From: Chryseobacterium jejuense
GTDB lineage: Bacteria; Bacteroidota; Bacteroidia; Flavobacteriales; Weeksellaceae
Assembly (NCBI RefSeq): GCF_017877355.1
Contig: NZ_JAGIPR010000017.1
Span: 1-64,000 of the forward strand
DNA length: 64,000 bases
Direction: 5' to 3'
Every line of letters starts with the position of its first letter. Position 1 is the stretch's first letter. The notes below the pieces were generated by a model. It had not been told where the DNA came from and searched no databases. It saw only the letters and a list, made by a program, of their open reading frames with translations. The translations under genes were made by a program, and so were the position numbers. This document shows positions 35,226 through 43,052 of this stretch, piece by piece.

Positions 35226-36376
35226 ATCAAAATCCAAAATATACAGAATATGACGCTTGCATTGTAGGAGCAGGAATTGCCGGTATTTTCCTGGCCTGGC
35301 TGCTTGGTTTACAAGGCAAAAAAATCCTGATTTTAGAAAAAAATGCTAAAGTCAATATGAATGGTGCCGATATTTTGAAGCCTTCGGGAATCAATGTCCT
35401 TGAAAAACACGGACTGCTACAGGAACTTATGAATAAGGAATGCAGAGTGAGAGATCAGCTCAGTGTTTTTCATAATGGCATTCAGGTCGATCACATCAAT
35501 TATAAGGCAGAAAACGAAAGAGGATATTTCATGGTTTGTCCATACAGTGTTTTACTGGAAACGATTTATGATAAAATTCAGGCCATCAAAACCATAGAAC
35601 TTTTGGTCAATCAATCCGTTTCAAAAATTAATGAAGTGGAAAACGGGGTCTATGTAACCCTTAATTCAGGAGAAGAGATTTTCAGCAATATCCTTATCGG
35701 AGCGGACGGAACCAAATCCATTGTAAGAGAATATGCGGGAATAAAAGCCCATTTCGACTATTACGATCATGTGATGTATTTCAACAAATACCCTATTACA
35801 TCAAGTGTAGAAGAGCTCAACCGATTGTATGTAGACAAAAACGGAGGGCTTGCCTATTTCTATCCGATCAACAATACAGAAGCCCGCTGTGTTTTAGGGT
35901 TTAATATGGAAGAAGGGAAAAACCTGAAAGAATCCGGAAACAAAGAAACTTTGATAAACCGACTGAAAACATTTGTTACCCAAAGTGATGACATGTTAAA
36001 CCAGATCAATTCACTGGACAATTTCCTCACTTTTCCCTTATGCAGAATGCATTCTGAACAATACTTTAAAGGAAGGATACTCCTTTTGGGAAATGCGGCA
36101 CATTCCATCCATCCCATTACGGGACAGGGAATGAACCTGGCTATTGAAGATACAGCAGAACTGTTCATCTGGCTTTTAAAATATTTTAACGGTAAAATTT
36201 CTTTGGAAGAAGCATTGACAGGATATCAGGAGCAGCGTTTTGAACTTAATAGTAAAGTTCTTGCTTATGGTCATCGCCTGGCAGGCAGTTTCGGAAGCGC
36301 AGAAGATTTTATGAACAGCCTTAATTCCAAAATACAGACCAGCAGCAGAGACCTTTCCATACTCAATAAGATTTAA
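35222..36376 (+). CDS. pqsL-like: PqsL-like FAD N-monooxygenase
   Basis: 384 residues of the aromatic hydroxylase fold: GAGIAGIFLAWLLG at the start, IGADGTKSIVRE in the middle, ILLLGNAAHSIHPITGQGMN then LAIED near the end. The segments NGADILKPSGINVLEKHGLL and RLYVDKNGGLAYFYPI are recalled almost identically from Pseudomonas PqsL rather than PqsH. PqsL N-hydroxylates 2-aminobenzoylacetate, diverting PqsBC to quinolone N-oxides. A quinolone N-oxide is therefore the best product prediction. Starts inside the stop of the PqsE-like gene (ATGA). Confidence 0.87.
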   Translation: MNQNPKYTEYDACIVGAGIAGIFLAWLLGLQGKKILILEKNAKVNMNGADILKPSGINVLEKHGLLQELMNKECRVRDQLSVFHNGIQVDHINYKAENERGYFMVCPYSVLLETIYDKIQAIKTIELLVNQSVSKINEVENGVYVTLNSGEEIFSNILIGADGTKSIVREYAGIKAHFDYYDHVMYFNKYPITSSVEELNRLYVDKNGGLAYFYPINNTEARCVLGFNMEEGKNLKESGNKETLINRLKTFVTQSDDMLNQINSLDNFLTFPLCRMHSEQYFKGRILLLGNAAHSIHPITGQGMNLAIEDTAELFIWLLKYFNGKISLEEALTGYQEQRFELNSKVLAYGHRLAGSFGSAEDFMNSLNSKIQTSSRDLSILNKI

Positions 36377-36384
36377 AAATAATT

Positions 36385-37140
36385 ATGCAAATAGATTTAT
36401 CAGACAAACATTTTTTAGTGACAGGAGGCGGAAGAGGAATCGGCAGAGCCATTGTTCAACAGCTGCTTTCATCGGGAGCATCCGTATCATTTACCTATAA
36501 TCATGGGAAAGAAACAGCAGAAGCTTTTTTGGACAAACTTTCAGCTGAATTTCCGGGTAAGACTATGCTTTATCAGGCTGACATAAAAGATGAAGAACAA
36601 TCAAAATCTTTAATCACCGAAATTGAAAAATCTGCATTAGGTCCGCTATATGGCTTAGTAAACAATGCTGGAATCACAATGGACGCCCCTTTTTTCAGCA
36701 TGACCACCGATATGTGGACCAGCGTACTGGAAACCAACCTGAATGGGACCTATTATCTCACAAAAGCAGTGATAAGATCTTTCATCCGAAAGAAAAATTC
36801 AAAAATCATCAATATATCGTCTGTTTCAGGAGTAAGAGGAGCAGTAGGACAGGCCAATTATGGAGCAACTAAAGCAGCTGTTATCTCTTTAACCAAAACA
36901 CTGGCTCTGGAATTTGCAAAATTCAACTTACAGGTAAATGCTGTTGCCCCGGGATTTATTGATACCGAAATGGTAGCCAAAATGAATGAACAGGACAAAA
37001 AGAAAATAGATCAGATGATCCCCATGAAAAGGATGGGAAAAACGGAGGAAGTTGCTGAGCTGGTAACCTTTCTGTGCTCGGACAAAAGCTGCTATATCAC
37101 CGGGCAGACATTCATCATCGATGGAGGATTAACTTTATAA
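36385..37140 (+). CDS. fabG-like: 3-oxoacyl-ACP reductase (FabG-type SDR)
   Basis: 251 residues with TGGGRGIGRAI, NNAGIT, catalytic Ser in NISSVSGVRG, YGATK (Tyr/Lys) and NAVAPGFIDTEM, the standard FabG pattern. As part of a KS/CLF/ACP/DH set it would reduce each beta-keto intermediate on the ACP. Canonical pqs operons have no such gene. Starts 8 nt after the PqsL-like stop. Confidence 0.9.
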   Translation: MQIDLSDKHFLVTGGGRGIGRAIVQQLLSSGASVSFTYNHGKETAEAFLDKLSAEFPGKTMLYQADIKDEEQSKSLITEIEKSALGPLYGLVNNAGITMDAPFFSMTTDMWTSVLETNLNGTYYLTKAVIRSFIRKKNSKIINISSVSGVRGAVGQANYGATKAAVISLTKTLALEFAKFNLQVNAVAPGFIDTEMVAKMNEQDKKKIDQMIPMKRMGKTEEVAELVTFLCSDKSCYITGQTFIIDGGLTL

Positions 37141-37154
37141 AAAACACAAAACAT

Positions 37155-38396
37155 ATGAAAAGAATCGTAATTACAGGGATGGGTGTAGTAAGCCCTTTAG
37201 CTTGTGAAAAAGAAGCCTTTTGGGAAAAAATCCTGAATGGAGAATCAGGAGTCGGAGACCTTACAAAACTGGAGCCCTCCAACTATAAAGGAGTTACCCG
37301 CGCTGCTGAAGTAGATTTGGAAAAAAATTATAAGAATACTGAATTGCTGGAGCTTTTTAAGCCTTATGGCAAAGCCGTTACTTATGCCGCCGCCGCGATA
37401 GACATGGGTCTGAAAGATGCCGGTTTTGAAAAATTCACTAAAAAAAATAATTACGGAGTGATTCTGGGTACTACAAACGGCAACCAGGATATTGTAGAAA
37501 GAATTGTAGATCAGTGGAATCTGGAAATTAAACATGAAGACCTTTCCTCTGAAGCTGCAAAAACACTTACTTATTTCAGACCGGTTGAATTAAGTGCCAG
37601 TATAGCAAAATATTACAATCTCGGCGGAACAAATATGGTAATTCCTACAGCCTGTGCAGCGGGAAATTATGCTATCGGCACCGCCTATTCTATGATTCGT
37701 GAAGGCAGATCTTCCCTGATTATTGCAGGAGGAGCTGACCCTTTTACACGGTCCTGCTACACCGTTTTTTACAGATTGGGAGCCATGTCAAAAGACAACT
37801 GCAAACCTTTTGATCAGAACAGGAATGGAATGATTGTAGGAGAAGGAGCTGCTGTTTTAGTATTGGAAGAACTGGAACATGCACTAGCAAGAGGAGCTAA
37901 AATATATGGCGAAATCAAAGGATACGGCTTAGCCTGTGATGCTTATGATCCTACAGCTCCTGATCCGGAAGGTTCCGGTGCGACCCTGTCTATGAACAAT
38001 GCGATAAAATCAAGCAGTATTGATAGAGAGAGCATCACTTATGTAAGCGCCCACGGAACAGGAACAAAAGCCAATGATTCCCATGAGGTAAATGCGATGC
38101 GCAATGTTTTCGGAGAAGAAATAGATTCTTTATACGTTAATGGAATCAAATCCATGTTAGGACACTGTATGGGAGCAGCCAGTGCATTGGAAGCAGTAAC
38201 AGCTACTCTTTCCCTACATCATCAAAAAGTTCCCAGAAACCGCAATACAGAAAAAATTGATGAAGCTTTCAATACTCATTTTCATATCCAGCCATCCTCA
38301 GAAATCGAAAATAAAGTAGATCATGTTCTTAGTAATTCTTTCGCTTTTGGCGGAAATATATGCAGCGTAATATTCAGTAAATATGATAGCAAATAA
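37155..38396 (+). CDS. fabF-like: Type II ketosynthase (KAS II/KS-alpha)
   Basis: 413 residues from ATG 37155; the frame is open upstream into fabG but this start has the typical MKRIVITGMGVVSPL. The full KS triad is visible: Cys167 in IPTACAAGNYA, His in SAHGTGTKANDSHE, His in KSMLGHCMGAASALEAV. It forms the elongating condensing enzyme, probably as a heterodimer with the next gene, which overlaps it by 14 nt. Repeated rounds with the FabG- and FabZ-like enzymes and no enoyl reductase in the cluster would yield a conjugated polyene chain. Confidence 0.9.
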   Translation: MKRIVITGMGVVSPLACEKEAFWEKILNGESGVGDLTKLEPSNYKGVTRAAEVDLEKNYKNTELLELFKPYGKAVTYAAAAIDMGLKDAGFEKFTKKNNYGVILGTTNGNQDIVERIVDQWNLEIKHEDLSSEAAKTLTYFRPVELSASIAKYYNLGGTNMVIPTACAAGNYAIGTAYSMIREGRSSLIIAGGADPFTRSCYTVFYRLGAMSKDNCKPFDQNRNGMIVGEGAAVLVLEELEHALARGAKIYGEIKGYGLACDAYDPTAPDPEGSGATLSMNNAIKSSSIDRESITYVSAHGTGTKANDSHEVNAMRNVFGEEIDSLYVNGIKSMLGHCMGAASALEAVTATLSLHHQKVPRNRNTEKIDEAFNTHFHIQPSSEIENKVDHVLSNSFAFGGNICSVIFSKYDSK

Positions 38397-39429
38397 CACT
38401 TCAAATAACGATATAGTAATTTCCGTAATAGGCTTCAATAGTCCATACGGAACGGAGATTGACAATTATTTTTTCCGAAAAGAATCGGAAACGAAAGCTT
38501 TAATCATTGAAGATCATGATCCCCAGAAGTTTTTAAAACCAAAAGGACAGAGATTCCTTAACAAAGCAACATTGTTGTACTGTAATGCAGCATTTCATGC
38601 CATACATAACAGGAGTTTAAGTTCGATAATCAATGAAGCTCCTGAAAGAATCGGGCTTTATGACGGCACTGAACTTTCCAACCTTGAAGACTGTTTTATC
38701 TTTGATTTAACTGCAAAAAATCAAGGTCCGGACCGTGTAAGCCCAATGAAAGCTCCAAGCACCATTGCCAATGCAGCAGCCAGTCAGATGGCCATTCAGG
38801 CAGGAATAAAAGGTCCCAATTTCAGTGTATGTGCAGGGATGGCAGGAAGCCTTCAGGCTTTAGATATTGCTTCCCTCCATCTAAAACAGGGAATCACAGA
38901 TTACGGAGTTATTGCCTCTACAGAAGTCCGAAATGAATATCAGGAGTCTATCCGCAGGGGAAATGAAACCCTGCACAGACCAGTCTCCACCGAACTTGGA
39001 ATTGCAATGGTTTTAGAACGTAGGGAAACTTTATCTGAAACAGGCAGAAAACCTTTAGCCACAATAAAAAAGATACATTCTGAAACCCATACAGAGGATC
39101 TGCCGACAGAAGCATTTCTGTATCAGAATATTTCAGGTATGGCAGCACTATTCAGTTTTGATACCATTATTTTTTCCGGAGGCACTTCGGTAATTGATGA
39201 AACTATTTTTGAAGAAGTGTTAAGAAAAAATGGGCTGAGCACATCTGTCATTTATCCTGAAAACCTTTTTGGAGATAATGACAACGCCGGAGGTATGCTG
39301 GGAATAGCCTATGCTGTTTCAGTATTTGAAGGAAAAAGCATTTACAAAACAGATCAGGAAAACATTCTGGTCCTTTCAGCAGACAAGGCAGGAACTGTAA
39401 TTCTCACCATAATAGAAAAAACAAAATAA
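38383..39429 (+). CDS. Chain-length-factor-like ketosynthase partner
   Basis: 348 residues, shorter than a ketosynthase but with its core (PMKAPSTIANAAASQMAIQA then GIKGPNFSVCAGMAGSLQAL; AMVLERRE). Aligning GPNFSVCAGMAGS with the KS pattern G-T-V-TACSSG places Met where the catalytic Cys should be, and no HGTGT or KS-LGH motif remains. That is the profile of a KS-beta/CLF: non-catalytic, sets chain length. Translation is coupled to the KS by overlap and the stop abuts the FabZ-like start. Confidence 0.82.
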   Translation: MIANNTSNNDIVISVIGFNSPYGTEIDNYFFRKESETKALIIEDHDPQKFLKPKGQRFLNKATLLYCNAAFHAIHNRSLSSIINEAPERIGLYDGTELSNLEDCFIFDLTAKNQGPDRVSPMKAPSTIANAAASQMAIQAGIKGPNFSVCAGMAGSLQALDIASLHLKQGITDYGVIASTEVRNEYQESIRRGNETLHRPVSTELGIAMVLERRETLSETGRKPLATIKKIHSETHTEDLPTEAFLYQNISGMAALFSFDTIIFSGGTSVIDETIFEEVLRKNGLSTSVIYPENLFGDNDNAGGMLGIAYAVSVFEGKSIYKTDQENILVLSADKAGTVILTIIEKTK

Positions 39430-39912
39430 ATGGAAACATTGTTAGAATCCTATCAGATCACTCAAATTTTAAAATACAGACATCCGTTTCTTCTGATAGA
39501 TAAAGTGACGGGTTATATTCCCGGAAAAGAACTTACTGCTGTAAAAGCCGTATCTATGGGTGAGCCCTATTTCGCAGGTCATTTTCCAGATTTCCCCATT
39601 ATGCCCGGAGTTCTTATTACGGAAGCTTTAGCACAGGCTTCATCGCTCATGCTGGCTTTAGATGATCTGGAATGGGAAAAAGGAGGGCCTCTTCCTCCGA
39701 CAGAAAGACCCATAATAGGGGTTTTAGGAAATGTCCAGATTAATTTTCTAAAGTCGGTATTACCAGGATGCTTGCTGCAGCTGGAGGTAAGTATAGACTG
39801 GAGAAAAGGGCCCGCCTGCTCTATTTATGTAAAAGCATCGGCAGAAGGTTCTGTCTGTGCAAAAGGAAAAGTAACCGTAATGTTTATAGATAAAAGTAAA
39901 TTATCTGTTTAG
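39430..39912 (+). CDS. fabZ-like: FabZ-type 3-hydroxyacyl-ACP dehydratase
   Basis: 160 residues. Hot-dog fold with RHPFLLIDKV (catalytic His), GHFPDFPIMPGVLITEALAQ (catalytic Glu in the helix) and CAKGKVTVMF at the end. It would dehydrate 3-hydroxyacyl-ACP to the trans-2-enoyl stage. In the absence of an enoyl reductase gene this leaves a double bond at every extension. It sits without gaps between the CLF-like and thioesterase genes. Confidence 0.9.
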   Translation: METLLESYQITQILKYRHPFLLIDKVTGYIPGKELTAVKAVSMGEPYFAGHFPDFPIMPGVLITEALAQASSLMLALDDLEWEKGGPLPPTERPIIGVLGNVQINFLKSVLPGCLLQLEVSIDWRKGPACSIYVKASAEGSVCAKGKVTVMFIDKSKLSV

Positions 39913-40641
39913 ATGAAATACAAAACACTATTGTTCTGTATTCCTTATGCGGGCGGCTCATCTTCCTCAATGTCTAATGTATCCAATGTACTGAATACGG
40001 AAGATGTGGAGGTACATTATGTAGAACTGCCGGGAAGGGGAATGAGAAGTACGGAACCTTTTCATTCAACATTAGAAGAAACTATAGAAGATATTTCGGA
40101 TAAAATCAGAAGCAGGCTGCTAAGTAAAGATCAACCTTTTATATTGTGGGGACATAGTATGGGAGCTGTTTTAGCCCTTCTTATCTTATTTAATCTACAG
40201 GAAGATTATACGCCAAAAGGATTGATCGTTTCAGGGATGCGGGCTCCCCTGTTTCAGTCTGCAGAACTGCCGATGCCGAGAGAAAAGCGGAATGCCCTAC
40301 TGCTTGATATTCTTCCAACGAAATATGAAAGAAGCAAAAATGCCCCGATTTTTCAGAGAGTACAGCAGAAACGGATAGAGATTATGGAAAAAGATACAGC
40401 ACTTTTAGAAGAAAATCCTGTTGAAGACTGGCCATCCATTATCATCGAAACTCCTTTGGCAGTAATCATGGCAGAAAATGATGAGCTGTATAATAATAAA
40501 GACTGCTATAAAGATTGGAACTGTCATACGTCCAATACTACAAGCTATTTTCCTGTAGAGGGAGGACATTTTTTTATGTTCCAGTATCCGAAGCAGACCT
40601 CTGCCCTGCTAAGTAAAATAATAAATGATTTAATACACTAA
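39913..40641 (+). CDS. Type II (GrsT-like) alpha/beta-hydrolase thioesterase
   Basis: 242 residues: FCIPYAGGSSSSMS, nucleophile elbow WGHSMGAVLAL (Ser), GMRAP cap segment, and GGHFFMFQYP (His), the standard editing thioesterase of PKS/NRPS clusters. Likely role: remove stalled or misprimed acyl groups from the ACP, or release the chain for use by the PqsBC-like enzyme. Starts directly after the FabZ stop. Confidence 0.87.
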   Translation: MKYKTLLFCIPYAGGSSSSMSNVSNVLNTEDVEVHYVELPGRGMRSTEPFHSTLEETIEDISDKIRSRLLSKDQPFILWGHSMGAVLALLILFNLQEDYTPKGLIVSGMRAPLFQSAELPMPREKRNALLLDILPTKYERSKNAPIFQRVQQKRIEIMEKDTALLEENPVEDWPSIIIETPLAVIMAENDELYNNKDCYKDWNCHTSNTTSYFPVEGGHFFMFQYPKQTSALLSKIINDLIH

Positions 40642-40645
40642 ATCC

Positions 40646-42061
40646 ATGAAAGAAACTAAGATCTTTTCTTCTCATATAAGTTCAGATTACCCCGAAAACT
40701 TTGATATGAAGAGTTTTTATAACTCTCTGAGGCAGAAAGCCACAAGTTCTATTTGGTTTGAAGTTTCTGAAGCTGTAAACAATGACAACCACAGGCTGGT
40801 TTTTATTGCGGCAGAATCTATTGCCTCATTACAGTCAAATAATGTGAATGAGCTTCAATACAGATCAGGTGAAAAGACAGAAACCATAGAAACTGACGAG
40901 CTTAATTTTTGGGATAAAACAGCTGAATGGCAGAAAAAAAACACCCCAGAAAATATTTCTCATCCGTATAATGGTCTTTTAGGTTTCAGCAGCTATGATT
41001 CTATACAGCTTATAGAAAATATTTCTCTGAAAAAATATGCAGACGAAAGAGAAAGCAGCCAGTTACCACTCTTTAAATTTTCTTTATACCGATATATTTA
41101 TGTTTTCAATATCACCCTCTCACAAGTTGTATGCATCAATAACTATTATAATGGGGAAAGTGATGAGATCACGGAAATGAAAGAACAACTGAAAGACACC
41201 TTAAATACTGGATTAAAAGGATTTTTAGTATCCGACGCAGAAGAAAAAGACTGCACGGAGGAAGAGTTTTTAGAAAAAGTGAACAAAGCAAAACATCACT
41301 GCCAGATAGGGAATGTATTCCAGCTGGTGGTTTCCCGAAGATTTTCCAGAAACTATGCAGGCGATCCGTGGACATTTTTTGTAGAGCTGAAAAACAACAA
41401 TGCCCAGTATTATTTCTTTCTGGATGAAGAAAACTATGCAATAGCAGGGGCATCACCGGAGACTCATTTCAGTTCTTCAGATGATTTGGCAATAGTAAAA
41501 CCCATCGCAGGAACCTACAAAAAAACAATGCATGAAGAAAAAGATGCATTACTGGAAAAAGAGCTGCTAGCAGATCCTAAAGAAAATGCAGAACACAATA
41601 TGCTGATTGATTTGGCAAGGAACGACCTCAGCAGATATGCAAATGATGTACAGATCAGTAAACTGAAGACCATAGAACATTATAATAATGTTATCCATAT
41701 GGTAAGCCAGGTGCAGGGAAAACTAAATACAGAGCTTAATACGATCCGCCTGGTCAAAGAGTTTCTACCCGCAGGTACATTAAGCGGAGCGCCTAAATAC
41801 AAGGCGGTACAGCTTATTGATGATATAGAAAGCAGCGGTCGTTCATACTATGGAGGATTACTTGGCTGGATAGGATTTAATAATGATATCAATACCTGTA
41901 TTCTTATTAGAAGTGCCTTATTCGCAAACGGAGTGATGACTTACCGCGCCGGAGCCGGCGTTGTCATATCGTCTGACCCTCAAAAAGAACTGGAAGAAGT
42001 AAACAATAAAATCACCTTAATTCTGAACACGTTAAAAGAATTTACATCATATGCCTTATGA
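40646..42061 (+). CDS. trpE-like: Anthranilate synthase component I, TrpE/PhnA-like
   Basis: 471 residues of the chorismate-binding family: KAKHHCQIGNVFQLVVSRRF, KPIAGTYKKT, LLADPKENAEHNMLIDLARN then DLSRY, PAGTLSGAPKYKAVQLID, YRAGAGVVISSDP. The PIAGT signature (Ala) marks ortho-amination as in TrpE; PabB enzymes normally read PIKGT. The N-terminal region lacks the LLES block that binds feedback-inhibiting tryptophan in housekeeping TrpE (reads IWFEVSEA), suggesting a dedicated, Trp-insensitive enzyme. No trpD/F/C/A/B neighbours, so its anthranilate is destined for this pathway, as with phnAB in Pseudomonas. Overlaps the TrpG gene by ATGA. Confidence 0.88.
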   Translation: MKETKIFSSHISSDYPENFDMKSFYNSLRQKATSSIWFEVSEAVNNDNHRLVFIAAESIASLQSNNVNELQYRSGEKTETIETDELNFWDKTAEWQKKNTPENISHPYNGLLGFSSYDSIQLIENISLKKYADERESSQLPLFKFSLYRYIYVFNITLSQVVCINNYYNGESDEITEMKEQLKDTLNTGLKGFLVSDAEEKDCTEEEFLEKVNKAKHHCQIGNVFQLVVSRRFSRNYAGDPWTFFVELKNNNAQYYFFLDEENYAIAGASPETHFSSSDDLAIVKPIAGTYKKTMHEEKDALLEKELLADPKENAEHNMLIDLARNDLSRYANDVQISKLKTIEHYNNVIHMVSQVQGKLNTELNTIRLVKEFLPAGTLSGAPKYKAVQLIDDIESSGRSYYGGLLGWIGFNNDINTCILIRSALFANGVMTYRAGAGVVISSDPQKELEEVNNKITLILNTLKEFTSYAL

Positions 42062-42627
42062 AAAAAATACTGCTTGTAGACAATTATGATTCATTTACCT
42101 ACAACCTCAAACAGCTCATTTCCGAATGTGGTGACTATAAAATTGACGTTTACAGGAATGATGCCTTCCAGCTGGAACTAGCACAGGATTATAATGCTAT
42201 TGTCCTCTCTCCCGGTCCCGGAATACCGCAGGATGCCGGGCTATGCATTCCTTTGATTGAGACTTATAAGCATTCAAAAAAAATATTGGGTATCTGTTTA
42301 GGGCATCAGGCCATAGGAGTCGCTTTTGGAGCTCACCTTATCAATACTTCTCAAGTTTATCACGGAGTAAGTTCCATAATTTCACTTAACAAAAATGAAA
42401 AAATTTATACAGAATTGCCTGATCATATAGAAGTCGCAAGATATCACAGCTGGGTGGTGGAAAACTGTAATCTGCCTCAAAACCTGGTCATAACATCTAC
42501 TGATGATCAGGACACCATCATGTCTCTGAGGCATGAAAAATATGATATTACTGGACTGCAATATCATCCTGAGAGTTTTCTTACTCCAAAGGGAAAAAAT
42601 ATTATGCAAAACTGGCTTAAATCTTAA
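42058..42627 (+). CDS. trpG-like: Anthranilate synthase component II (glutamine amidotransferase), TrpG/PhnB-like
   Basis: 189 residues. Class I amidotransferase with LSPGPGIPQDAG (oxyanion region), catalytic Cys in GICLGHQAIG, and His/Glu in GLQYHPESFLT; N-terminal LLVDNYDSFTYNL is the TrpG/PabA start. It supplies ammonia to the partner encoded just upstream. TrpG and PabA cannot be separated by motif alone, but the TrpE-type partner settles the likely product as anthranilate. Last clearly biosynthetic gene of the operon. Confidence 0.88.
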   Translation: MKKILLVDNYDSFTYNLKQLISECGDYKIDVYRNDAFQLELAQDYNAIVLSPGPGIPQDAGLCIPLIETYKHSKKILGICLGHQAIGVAFGAHLINTSQVYHGVSSIISLNKNEKIYTELPDHIEVARYHSWVVENCNLPQNLVITSTDDQDTIMSLRHEKYDITGLQYHPESFLTPKGKNIMQNWLKS

Positions 42628-42646
42628 AAATAAAGGAAAATATTAT

Positions 42647-43042
42647 ATGAATATAACCGGATATATTTTACTGATTATTATTCTGTCAATATCATTTCTG
42701 CACATCTATTGGGCATTGGGAGGGACATGGGGTAAGAATTTGGCAGTTCCCACAACAGAAAACGAAATTCCGCTTTTTGAACCGAGTGCTTTCGTTTGTC
42801 TTATTACAGGCTTTTGTTTTTTGCTGCCTGCATCAGCAATTGTCTTTCCCAGTAGATTTTCGCTCCCTATTTTATGGATAAACACTTTCCTGTTTTTTAT
42901 AAGAGCAGTAGGAGATTTTAGATACATCGGTTTTTTTAAGAAAATAAAAAATACTCCATTTTCCCAAAGAGATACGCTTATCTACGCTCCACTATGCGTA
43001 CTTATAAGCTTTTTAACATTACTACTGATTAACACATTTTAA
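42647..43042 (+). CDS. DUF3995-type small membrane protein
   Basis: 131 residues from ATG 42647, preceded by TAAAGGAAAA; the longer upstream frame runs inside trpG and is not used. Four hydrophobic segments and the family signature HIYWALGGTWG, FITGFCF-like helix and IRAVGDFRYIGFFK. Function unknown in all members I know of. It follows the trpG-like gene by 19 nt and may belong to the operon, e.g. in export or membrane protection, but that is speculation. Confidence 0.8.
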   Translation: MNITGYILLIIILSISFLHIYWALGGTWGKNLAVPTTENEIPLFEPSAFVCLITGFCFLLPASAIVFPSRFSLPILWINTFLFFIRAVGDFRYIGFFKKIKNTPFSQRDTLIYAPLCVLISFLTLLLINTF

Positions 43043-43052
43043 ATACCTTTAT

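Noticed and set aside
26886..42627. Flexirubin/aryl-polyene or p-aminobenzoate-primed polyketide cluster
   Set aside because: This was considered because of ACP/KS/CLF/FabG/FabZ. There is no tyrosine ammonia-lyase or DarA/DarB-type pair, the TrpE-like protein has PIAGT not PIKGT, and the PqsA-E/L counterparts explain more genes.
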